Below, piece by piece: positions 34,525 to 42,272 of a stretch of DNA of 64,000 bases. Below the pieces are notes generated by a model, which saw only the letters and a program-made list of their open reading frames with translations, did no database searches and was not told the origin of the DNA. This DNA comes from Pogonophryne albipinna (lineage: Eukaryota > Chordata > Actinopteri > Perciformes > Artedidraconidae): contig JAPTMU010000121.1 of assembly GCA_028583405.1 (NCBI GenBank), forward strand, positions 1 to 64,000, read 5' to 3'. A program made the translations under genes and the position numbers. Every line of letters starts with the position of its first letter. The stretch's first letter is position 1.

Positions 34525-35349
34525 CGTGTGTCACCTCAGCCAGGCGGGAGAACTTCCTCTCCGGTATGATTGGTCCTCTCCACAGGTTGTTGATGCTGAT
34601 GTCGTGGGGGGGCGTGGACATGGGGGCCTCCAGGTTATCGTCGTAGCTGAGGGCTCGTCGGGTCATCCCGATGGGAAGCCTCATAGCGCCCATCCCGGGG
34701 CCCTCGATGGCTGCGGACACAAACAACAACAACAACAAGTCAACAACGGCTTTTATCTTGTCTTTCTGTTGCCGAGAGTGTGATGCAGAGCGAGGCAGAA
34801 AACAACTGAAATCAATGCATTGGAACGAGGACAGTCATTAACTGCCAAGGCACCCTTCAGCTGCACGCTGTTAGGTGAGTGGGACAATATGTCCACAGCA
34901 CACAGGGAGTGAAGTGCAGAAGGGATGGCGTGCTTTTATTGGCTAATCGTTAAAAGTGATTTTTGTAGTGGTTTATTAAACGAAATAGACTCTGTGTCAA
35001 GAAAAAGTTAATGATACTTGCACGTTTTGCTCCATGACATAATCTAAAAAGATTAAATAGCCAAAAGTAAAAGGATAACGTTAAGTTAGCAAAGTTCATC
35101 ATGGTCACATGACGCCGTCAAAGTCATTTCTCTTTGCTAAGACCAAAATACACTGCTGTTTTCAACCAGCGAGAGCAGGCCACATAATAAACACCAAACA
35201 CTGGTAACATATGCAAATGGTAGGAAGAGTTGCATCCCTTACCAGCTTTAAAAAACATTGGTAATTTATTGATGGGCTGGAGAAATGTTATCTGTTGTGC
35301 GTGTTCTTCCAAAATAAATCTCACCTGGTATGTCCCGCGAGCCAGACAT
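24836..35349 (-). CDS. KIAA1191 (p33MONOX) homologue, 7 coding exons, 320 aa
   Basis: Exons in transcript order: 35349-35325, 34710-34535, 32254-32143, 31769-31642, 31402-31299, 30951-30749, 25050-24836. All introns are GT-AG with matching phases, giving 963 bases in one frame. Blocks shared with vertebrate KIAA1191, from memory of the family: LPIGMTRRALSYDD (res ~18-31), IIPERKFSRLAE (~56-67), VVKAKASSIMNSLITKQTQE, AGLSDTSYTPHKGLTAEET, SAQSTPS, RRGWF, WGVFGPRP, FALQAYRGAQKPSPMEVM and the C-terminus LKPRDMNILMPSGF. Human KIAA1191 is about 305 aa, so this is full length. The family is called a putative flavin-type monooxygenase, but no nucleotide-binding motif is obvious and the biochemical role is unsettled. 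Residues ~205-220 form a Gly/Ala run. The last intron (5.7 kb) holds the 70-unit minisatellite element and a Harbinger element. Confidence 0.93.
25125..27709 (+). repeat. 37-bp minisatellite array, about 70 units, with higher-order structure
   Basis: The units are nearly identical, cleaner than in the 12.6-kb array. A 24-base truncated unit (GTGTCGTCTCTTC) occurs at about 25670, 26693 and 27161, and a CTCTTTTTCATG variant at about 25491, 26513, 26981 and 27449. The spacings are 1023 and 468 bases, that is 27 or 12 full units plus one truncated unit. This shows recent amplification of a 468-bp block. The 872-961 codon open frames across it are artefacts of a stop-free repeat. Confidence 0.95.
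28098..28969. mobile_element. Nonautonomous hAT element nested in the minisatellite element
   Basis: Ends CAGAGTTCCCGTTAG / CTAACGGGAACTCTG, with exact 8-bp duplication CTCTGTAT (28090-28097 and 28970-28977). Subterminal ACCGG motifs repeat at both ends (28115-28175 and 28885-28945). No transposase frame. Confidence 0.92.
29032..29684. other. KIAA1191 intron, nothing recognised
   Basis: AT-rich intronic sequence between two transposons. Confidence 0.5.
29981..30262 (+). CDS. Myb/SANT-like DNA-binding protein of a Harbinger element (93 aa)
   Basis: Reads KKSTPWSAEEVTTFLHFIAD from residue 3, then a spacer, QCREKLKKMKSEYRVVKD near residues 60-77, and ends TLRYYRYYPSS. The spaced Trp, acidic/hydrophobic helix and C-terminal LK-x2-Y-x3-KD pattern fit the trihelix-type Myb/SANT domain that PIF/Harbinger elements encode beside their nuclease. 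The last ~14 residues are read from the element's generic subterminal DNA, so the original C-terminus is lost. Expression is unknown. Confidence 0.6.
   Translation: MAKKSTPWSAEEVTTFLHFIADDKIQRELDGTTPNMKVFQEVSTLMCGSGYSRTVLQCREKLKKMKSEYRVVKDNNKPIAPPTLRYYRYYPSS
30284..30615 (+). repeat. 18/19-bp tandem array, about 18 units
   Basis: Unit GAGTGAGCCAGTCCTAAC, with an extra A in alternate copies, so part of the array has a 37-bp dimer period. It sits just inside the right end of the Harbinger-like element. The single-copy counterpart in 52437-53202 is AGTGAGCCTGGCCTAACGAG, which shows the array grew from the subterminal sequence. Confidence 0.93.
30749..30951 (-). CDS. KIAA1191 coding exon 6 with glycine/alanine tract
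   Basis: Acceptor TGTGTAG|GGGC and donor CTGCAG|GTAAAC. Encodes GWFGSTSSDVSSCNSSVDII, a Gly/Ala run from GGA/GCA-type codons (30830-30885), then WGVFGPRPMVQKSTTDLA. Confidence 0.92.
31299..31402 (-). CDS. KIAA1191 coding exon 5
   Basis: The acceptor TTTAG|AAAC follows a (GTT)n run; donor CGCAG|GTACAA. Encodes KLQIQSMEAREERQSASAQS and TPSNTPQTSPKQQR. Confidence 0.9.
31642..31769 (-). CDS. KIAA1191 coding exon 4
   Basis: Acceptor CCCTCAG|AGCAG and donor CTGCAG|GTAACA. Encodes QTQESVYKFEQRAGLSDTSY, then TPHKGLTAEET and RMPESLQ. Confidence 0.93.
32143..32254 (-). CDS. KIAA1191 coding exon 3
   Basis: Acceptor CCTCCAG|GAGG and donor ACCA|GTATGT. Encodes SPTVVKAKASSIMNSLIT, matching the VKAKA...MNSLIT block of the family. 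Confidence 0.92.
32479..33069. mobile_element. PIF/Harbinger-like nonautonomous element (591 bp), KIAA1191 intron
   Basis: The ends AGGCCCGGACACCAAG / GGTGTGTCAGGGCCT are flanked by TTA (32476-32478 and 33070-33072). A second copy with the same ends and duplication is at 62370-62965. The interior contains CCGCCGCCTGCTGGTAAGGA and CACTCACGCATGCGCAGTT in both copies. No transposase. Confidence 0.85.
33076..33912. mobile_element. Nonautonomous hAT element (837 bp), KIAA1191 intron
   Basis: Ends CAGTGGTTCTCAACTGG / CCAGTTGAGAACCACTG, with exact 8-bp duplication CTTTAGTG (33068-33075 and 33913-33920). The left duplication overlaps the right end of the Harbinger-like element, so the hAT inserted there later. 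Confidence 0.93.
34222..34460 (+). mobile_element. LINE 3'-end fragment beside (GT)n
   Basis: After a (GT)n run (34222-34258), the frame AKSSPLCTGF / AHLFALAFNTS and CAGCACTTTGGTCAACTGAT with TTTTAAATGTGCT match an L2-type LINE terminus. A second (GT)n run (34475-34530) follows, next to KIAA1191 exon 2. Confidence 0.55.
34535..34710 (-). CDS. KIAA1191 coding exon 2
   Basis: Acceptor GTCCGCAG|CCATC and donor GCTGAG|GTGACA. Encodes MRLPIGMTRRALSYDDNLEA and WRGPIIPERKFSRLAE, the most conserved N-terminal block. Confidence 0.93.
35325..35349 (-). CDS. KIAA1191 coding exon 1
   Basis: ATG at 35349-35347 encodes MSGSRDIP; donor ACCAG|GTGAGA. The exon probably begins at 35388 after acceptor TTTTTTTCAG, giving a 39-base untranslated stretch before the ATG. 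Confidence 0.85.
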
Positions 35350-35440
35350 GATTTCAGTAACGAGGAATAAGATCAACCGGGAGAGGATCTGAAAAAAAAG
35401 ATACAGAGAGAAGTCTATTATTATTAATAAACATTTATAT

Positions 35441-35945
35441 TAGGGCTGTCAAGTTAACGCGCTAATAACGCGAAACATTTTTAACGCCACTAATTATTTT
35501 AACGCGATTAACGCATGTGTATTGTTTGTCCTCGGCCGCCCCGTAGTTTCAGAGCGCATCCAGTTTAAAATACCATCTACAAGCTGATGCTGGCAGCCCC
35601 GCTCCTGCCGCCCGCTTGCGGCAGACCACACTTCCACGCTCACCGGGTTCTATTGGACTTCACTTGTTAGTGGAGCCTCGCAGATGGGGGTGCTGCAGCC
35701 CCCTCAGCATCCCCCCCTTCCCGCGTCCATTCGCGATGTCTCGCAGACCCCACGCAGCAAGCAGGAAATGAACCCAGATCACACAGTCCGCTCCTCGCAG
35801 CAGCGAGCCGCGCAACGTCCCGCCAACACGGCATCCAGACCCCACGCAGCATTCTCATCTGTTTGTCATTACTGGTTTCATTTTCTGGTTGCTAACCAAC
35901 GCCATTGCAACACATAATCACTGATGTTCCGCTGTAACGGTGGTG
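35441..35945. mobile_element. Possible hAT terminal fragment with T/C-rich interior
   Basis: TAGGGCTGTCAAGTTAACGC followed by AACGCGATTAACGCATG resembles a common fish hAT start. No matching right end was found, because family 2 sequence begins at about 35950. It lies upstream of KIAA1191 coding exon 1. Confidence 0.4.
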
Positions 35946-35949
35946 GACT

Positions 35950-36170
35950 CATCAGAACAGAGTGGGCGAGCTGACCAATCAGAGCACAGTGGGCTCACAG
36001 GGAGGGGGGGGGGGGCAGGAGCTCCAACAAGCCGTGTAGGACAGAGTGAATACACATACTATACAGAGATGCTGTGTGAGAAACCAATGTGAGTTTGGAA
36101 AATTGCACAATATAAATCTATTCTAGTAGACCTCAACAATGGAAATATGATCATAGAAATGGCCATGACA
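35950..36170 (-). mobile_element. Truncated family 2 TTAA element, reversed
   Basis: Reverse complement of the left ~220 bases of 4187-6136 (AAACTCACATTGGTTTCTC, CTCTGATTGGTC and GTGGGCTCACAGGG segments). It stops at GGCCATGACA (36170), a few bases short of the terminus, where a LINE 3' tail abuts. Confidence 0.75.
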
Positions 36171-36875
36171 TATTTATTTATTTGACAGGGACCGTGCACA
36201 TTGATTAACATTTCTGTAAATGCGCCAGAGTTAGCCAACAGGCTATTTTTCATCTGCAGTCTCTGGACAGATGTTGAAAGTCATCCTAAAAAAAAAACGT
36301 CACTTCAAATGACAGGTAAATACAATCAGTAAATCAACATTCAACATAGAGGCTTATATTATGATAAAAGCATATATAAAAACTAAAATAGATATTCACA
36401 AAGCAGACCGATAGCAACAGGTCAAGGCACACAGAGCGTTGTAAAGTGCAGATTGTGTCAGTGTTGACAGAGCTGACTTTCCACTAACCATGTTTTTAAG
36501 TTAGATTTAAATAAACTGCAGGTGTTTTGTTCTCTTATCGTTACTGGGATTGAGTTCCACTGTTGTGCAGCTTTAAAAGAAAATGAAGATTCGCAGTCTC
36601 CTCTTGCTGCAGCTCTTGTTGACCTACAGGTGTGCGTATGGTGATAACATGTCTGAGCGGAGGTGAGGTAAGGCCGTGTATTATTTTGTACACAAGGCAA
36701 GCATTTGCATATCTCATTACATTTTCCCAGCTCAACAAGTTATATTTTGTGAGTATTGGGCAATGATGAGAATAAACTGACTTCTTATCTACTATTTTAA
36801 GTGTTTGTTTGTATAATGATTCCAGGGGTTTAAGAGTGGTTGTACAGGGCATGTGAGTCCATCTCTGTTGACAGA
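36171..36875 (-). mobile_element. LINE RT C-terminal fragment and 3' end
   Basis: On the - strand two overlapping frames read ILTKYNLLSWENVMRYANAC, then FSFKAAQQWNSIP and LKTWLVESQ. This is the C-terminal part of a fish non-LTR reverse transcriptase, frameshifted and 5'-truncated. The 3' tail, TAACATTTCTG...AATAAATA, abuts the family 2 fragment. Confidence 0.7.
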
Positions 36876-36879
36876 GGCG

Positions 36880-38005
36880 GCTTTAAGTAAAGGATTTAAA
36901 TACTCTACCTTTATGAATGTGTAACGTTAGACCGACTGGTAGAGTAAAAGGATTTAACTCAAGCTTTTGTTTTAAGTGATATTCTTAACACAAATTCTAT
37001 TTATATGTATATAGAGTCCAGCATTTACTTGGTCACTTACAACATTCTCTACATTATTTATCTTTTTGTATTTATTTATCTGAGATGTATTTATAGTTGA
37101 CTTCATCTGCATTACTTGCATTGTTCTTGAAAGGGAGCTCATCCTGTTAGAACCAGCTCACTGCAGGGTTTCTCCAGATGATCACAGGCTGCATTACGTA
37201 ACCGCTGCTGCATCAACAGGGAGCCTCACTGACACCTGAGCTTTACTCCAAAACAAAAGCTTACATCAGGTCGTGTTGGGATGATAAAGCAGGCCTTGCA
37301 GTTTACACATAAGCAGGTTGTTTGGGAATTGCATGATGAAGACAAGGCCGGTTGTCAATAGTTGCAATTAAACATTTTTAACGACCCTTTCTAAAAACAG
37401 GTACATTTAAATGTAGCAAGTATGTTGACATGAATGTTTTTTTACCATTGTATCACAGAATACAATTAAAATAAAACACATTCTTCCTTCACTCACTTTA
37501 AAAAAAGGGACACTATTTGCAAAACTACATTGAAATATTCGGCATTTTAAGGTATTTCAGAAGGGGGGAAATGGCTATATTACTGTCTGGTGGCTTAAAA
37601 ACCAACACAATATCCCAGTGAATTCTGCAAATATGAATCACATAATAGCACATTTATTTTCAAGATTATTCAACAGGCTTGTTTGGTGTGAAAGGAAAAA
37701 CACATTTGTCCTTTAACAGGTACTGCTAGGTGTATTTTAACCGATTTTAACTCATGCCGAATTGAAGAACGTCTACTATACACAAGCAAAATGTCTAAAA
37801 ACAAGGTTTACTAATTAAATACGTCAGCTGAGAGCATATGCATGGTTAAATTGTGTATTTTCCGGGTGTAGTTTGGTGGCAGCATGCAGGGTCGACGGAT
37901 AGCGGAACCGGTCGGAGCTGGATGAAAGACAACAAGATGCCCCATCATCTGAGGACTAAAACATGTTGACAACAGGATGCTCTCAGCGTAGTGTGTCTTG
38001 TTTTC
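36880..38005. other. KIAA1191 first intron, nothing recognised
   Basis: AT-rich sequence with no exon recognised. It lies between the proposed noncoding exon and coding exon 1. Confidence 0.45.
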
Positions 38006-38011
38006 ACTTAC

Positions 38012-38195
38012 CAGAAGAAAATGATTCTTCAAAGAAAAGACTGGGGCATCTGTGAACCTGCAATGTCGACTGGACCGCGTTGAAAACAATAGAAAAGTCG
38101 GATAGCAGCCATTATTATTTCCGATAAATAAAAAAGCTGCTTCCTCGCTAGATTACGTTGGCTGATCTCGCTGAGTATCGCGAGAGTTGAGTTTG
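38012..38195 (-). promoter_or_regulatory. Likely noncoding first exon and promoter of KIAA1191
   Basis: On the - strand a consensus donor TTCTG|GTAAGTG lies at 38012/38011. Upstream are GC-richer bases with CTCTCGCGATA (about 38176-38186), matching the TCTCGCGA promoter element of TATA-less housekeeping genes, and AATGGCTGC near 38110, similar to YY1-type start sites. Splicing from here to the acceptor at 35389 would supply the 5' UTR. This is inference without transcript evidence. Confidence 0.45.
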
Positions 38196-38698
38196 TATGC
38201 ACGATGATAGATAGATGGAGCAAATATTCTCGTGAAGATCAACATTATTTTACTTTTTTATAATGTGTGATTTTTTTCTTTACCTTATCTGTCAGATTAC
38301 ATGGTTATTAAATTATATATATTTATTTTGTAATTTTAGGACATACATTTGCATTAGCAAATAGCAGAGACAGTACTGAATAACATTAGTGTTTTTATTT
38401 TTATAACATTAAATGGTTATTCCAATTTACATCTTTATTTTGTATTCAGAACCACAGGTTAACTGAATAACATATATTAATGTAAATAAAATAAAATCTA
38501 AAATACTTGTTAAAAGAAAGCTGTTGAATATTTCAGAGAATAAAATAAAAACATTCTATAAAATATGTTAATCTAAATTAATATAAAAGATCTTTGTAGA
38601 TTTTAGATTTGGCAGTTCATGCAGAAATGTGCGCTGTTGTCCACGGACAGTGCAAAGATTCACTCTGATGAATTTAATTGAAGACCAATCTGCTTTAA

Positions 38699-39467
38699 AG
38701 GTCCCATGTCATGGCCATTTCTATGATCATATTTCCATTGTTGAGGTCGACTAGAATAGATTTAAACTGTTCAATTTTCCAAACTCACATTGGTTTCTCA
38801 TACAGCATCACTGTATAGTATGTGTATTCACTCTCAGTCCTAAACGGCTTGTTGGAGCTCCCCCCCCCCCCCCCCCCCCCCCTCCCTGTGAGCCCAGTGT
38901 GCTCTGATTGGTCGGGACGTTGCGAGGCTCGTTGCTGGGAGGAGCGGACAGGTTTCCGGGTCGGCGATACAGCGAGAACAAGCGAAACTCATCCTGAGCA
39001 CACAAACACTCACAGCCGAAGTACAAACAATAAGTGTGGCTTAATATTGAGTAAGAAAAAGGTTTATAACGCTGTGAGAATGGGTCTGCGGAGAGCATTT
39101 CTCCGCCATCCCAACTCGTCTATTACCAGCGTTCAGGGAGCTCTATGCAAGTCAATGGGGACTCCCTGTTAGTTATAGCCAAGGGATCCTGGTGTGTGAG
39201 GTGCTCCGCGGATTGGTCCATTTGGGCCAATCAGGTCATTTGTTGTTTATTTGGGTGTTCACACGTCACAGAACCCAGGAAGCAAACAATGGCAAATGAG
39301 AAATCTCCAAGGAGGCGTCTGGGGCAGCATAGACAGGTATTTTCTGTGTTAGAGTTTTACTCAGGGTGTACTTTGAGGGTTTATGACTGCAGACCGTTTA
39401 CATGCAGAAAAACCTTCATAACACACAAGGGGACGGGTAATAACCGGAAAAGCATGACATGGGCCCT
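38699..39467 (+). mobile_element. Family 2 TTAA element, uninterrupted copy (769 bp)
   Basis: TTAA at 38695-38698 and 39468-39471, ends AGGTCCCATGTCATG / CATGACATGGGCCC. It aligns with 4187-6136 minus the nested hAT. It carries a long C run (38861-38881). It lies between the KIAA1191 promoter region and the 40.9-kb gene. Confidence 0.88.
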
Positions 39468-39867
39468 TTAAAATATTTGGAGACACTGAAAATAAAGGTA
39501 AATGCATGAGTTACTGTGCAGGAGGCTGTGAGCTGTATCATTAGTGGCTTTCTGTTTCCACCTAGTGGCTGGTTCAGGTTTTTGATTAGATCTTTACCAT
39601 TGGTCCAGTAGTGCTGGTTGTTGAACTAACTCTTTAATGCTATCTATTTTTAAGCATCATTTTCATATTTGGACTGTATTCATCTTCTATCTTATATTTA
39701 TTGTAGAACTTGCTTTCCTTGAGAATTATATTTATAGGCATTTTCTATTTGATTTGATATAATAAGCCTATAATTATACAGTTACCTCACATTATGTAGT
39801 AAACCTCACACAAAATAACACATGCATGAATAAATGTCCTAAAAATAAACAAACAACGCAATCGTAG

Positions 39868-40167
39868 TTATAGAGGTGGAAGTAGTTATAGAGGTGGAAG
39901 TAGTTATAGAGGTGGAAGTAGTAGTAGTAGTGGTGGTGTTAGTAGTAGTGGTAGTATTGGTAGTGGTATTAATAGTAGTAGTAGTGGTAGTAGTAGTAGT
40001 TGAGGTGGTGGTATTGGTAGTAGTAGTAGTATTAGTAGTGGTAGTGGTAGTAATAGTACGTAGTAGTATTAGTAGTGGTAGTAATAGTAGTAGTATTAGT
40101 GGTGGTAGAAGTAGAAGTAGTAGTGGTAGTACTACTACTACTACTACTAGTAGTAGTAGTAGTATTA

Positions 40168-40199
<32 letters not shown>

Positions 40200-40395
40200 T
40201 GAGGTGGTGGTATTGGTAGTAGTAGTAGTAGTAGTAGTAGCAGTAGTAGTAGTAGTAGTAATAGTAATAGTAGTATGGTAGTAGTAGTAGTAGTAGTAGT
40301 TGTGGTGGTGGTATTGGTAGTAGTAGTAGTAGTAGCATTAGTTGTGGTAGTAATAGTACGTAGCAGTATTAGTATTAGTAGTTGTGGTAGTAGTA
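39868..40395. repeat. Complex trinucleotide repeat (GTA/GTG/GAG)n, ~530 bp
   Basis: Imperfect TAG/TGG/GTA triplets with blocks such as TTATAGAGGTGGAAGTAG (three copies at 39868-39920) and TTGAGGTGGTGGTATTGG. A short strand switch (ACTACTACTACTACTAC, 40130-40146) suggests a local inversion. It ends about 515 bases before the start codon of the 40.9-kb gene. Confidence 0.92.
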
Positions 40396-40599
40396 CAGGG
40401 AGCTTTACTTTTGCATTTTTGTATTGTATTTTTTAACTTATTATGTTTATGTCACATAAGTACACTGAGGCAAATTCCTTGTAAAACCCATTTAATAACA
40501 ACATAAACAACTTTTAATAATCAGGGATCCTCTATGTCTAAATGAACTGACTGTAACTGTTATAAAAGAGATAAATTGCTGATATAATAAAAGTATCCA

Positions 40600-40908
40600 T
40601 GTTGACGGTGCAACAGGTGACTTCCTGTCAGCTGAGCCTCCTCCCACCTCCACAGCAGTAGTTTCGGGCAGAGGAGCGGAGCGCCTCCCTCACTTTCTCA
40701 GTCTTTCCCTCCACGGAAGAACTCCTCCAACCGGACTTTCCTCTCCAGTTTGCCAAGCAGAGGAGGAAGTAAACCCGAGGTAGTTTAACTTTTCCCACCG
40801 CTGAAAAACACGCACAGGGGAACTGTGTGCGCCAACTCTTCCAACTTCCAAACTTTCTTTGGTTGTTCTTATTTTTCCTCCCTTTTTCGGTTTTGTGGAT
40901 CCATCAAG
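40600..40908 (+). promoter_or_regulatory. Probable promoter/5' UTR of the Gln/Met-rich gene
   Basis: The sequence becomes pyrimidine- and GC-richer (GCTGAGCCTCCTCCCACCTC, CTTTCTCAGTCTTTCCCTCC) ahead of a coding exon with strong G/C third-position bias. No TATA box is evident at a fixed distance. The transcription start is unknown. Confidence 0.4.
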
Positions 40909-41364
40909 ATGTCTATGCATAGCACCCACAAGACGACGACCTACCGGACCGTGACGGGAGCGGCCTCCTCCCCGGAGCCGGTGGTGAGCAACACGGTGAT
41001 CTCGTCCAGCCCGGTGTCCCCGGTTCCGTACGGGATGAACGGCTTCGAGACGGTGCGGTACCTGATGCCGATGCAGCAGGGCATGCAGCAGCAGCAGTCC
41101 TACATCCCGGTGCAGCAGCAGCAGCAGTCCTACATCCCGGTGCAGCAGCGGTCCTACATCCCGGTGCAGCAGGGCATGGTGCAGCAGGGCATGGTGCAGC
41201 AGGGCATGCAGCAGCAGTACATCATCATGCAGCAGCCCATGATCCAGCAGCAGCCCATGATCCAGCAGATGGTTTCCCCGGTGTACCTGCAGGGAATGTC
41301 CAACCTGAGCGTCAGCAGCCAGGACACCACCGACCACATATACCTGCAGAACAGCAGGCAGGAG
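40909..41364 (+). CDS. First coding exon of an unrecognised Gln/Met-rich protein
   Basis: ATG at 40909 in a favourable context (ATCAAGATGT). Residues 1-45 are Ser/Thr-rich (MSMHSTHKTTTYRTVTGAAS, VISSSPVSPVPYGM). Residues ~50-125 are repeats built on YIPVQQ, QQGMVQQGM and IMQQPMIQQ. A polar tail follows (SNLSVSSQDTTDHIYLQNS). Codon use is strongly G/C-ending, unlike the flanks, which supports a real gene. The exon most likely ends at GAG|GTGAGC (41364); read-through would add six residues and stop at 41385. I do not recognise the family. The Gln-rich repeats suggest a protein-interaction segment, without a specific function. Confidence 0.65.
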
Positions 41365-41534
41365 GTGAGCCCCATGGACAGCTGATTAAAGGCTTTTATT
41401 ATTGATATTCTGTGTGTTTATAATGCAAAGTTAGGTCTACTATCTCAAAATAACAATAACAACATTATAAAAGTCATTATCTCAGTCAGTTTCTCATTGT
41501 TAAGAGATTTTAGGAAAAACAATGGTGATACTAA

Positions 41535-41885
41535 GTCATTAATGTGTGGTACTAAGTTATTATTATGAGATCCTAAGTTATTGTTTCGAAATACTAAGTC
41601 ATTTTTTGAATTGCAGAGTCCTTATTTGTATGCTTAAGTCATTATTATGTCACACTAAGTCATCAATTTGCAATACTAAGTCAGTATTTTGAGAAATCAA
41701 GTCATTATTTATAAATACTGAGTCATTATTTTCTAATACTAAGCCATTATTTTTGAGATATTAAGTCATTGCTTTGTGCTATTCTATATATTTCTTATAT
41801 GAAGTCATTATTTTTGAGATTTTAAGATATTATTCTGTAATACTAAGTCATCATTTTGAGTTTCTAAGTCTTTATTTTGCGTTGA
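41535..41885. repeat. Degenerate tandem repeat of TACTAAGTCATTATTTT type
   Basis: About 14 diverged copies of a ~20-28-base unit around CTAAGTCATTATT, in the intron just after the Gln/Met-rich exon. The units differ in length and sequence, so the array is old. Confidence 0.75.
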
Positions 41886-42272
41886 GTTAGTATCTCAAAA
41901 TATATGTAATAACACAATTTTGGAGATGAGAACACGTTTATAATTAGCAGAATATTCATCTGGTGTGTGAGAGACTCCACACACCAGGTACTGATCCCAG
42001 TGTGCTGCTACATGTCTGAGATTGTTTATTAGTGTGTCAGTCACAAAGCGTTTGAATGCATGATGTAATAGCTGTCAGAAAAAACCTCAGCAGTGTGAGC
42101 ATGTTTACCACATCACAACGACTTCTGACACTGTGCATCACATTCTTACAGTTAATAGCCAGAGATAAATATGTGAATATAATAAATATATGACCAAGCT
42201 AATGTCAAGACTTTGCGACGACCCCAGATGCACATTTTAATACAGAAAGGAGAGAATTAAATTTGTTGCTAT

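Noticed and set aside
40690..41337. 215-codon - strand frame rich in Leu-His over the Gln-rich exon
   Set aside because: Antisense of CAG/ATG-rich repeats. The + frame has a good start, sensible codon use and a splice donor.
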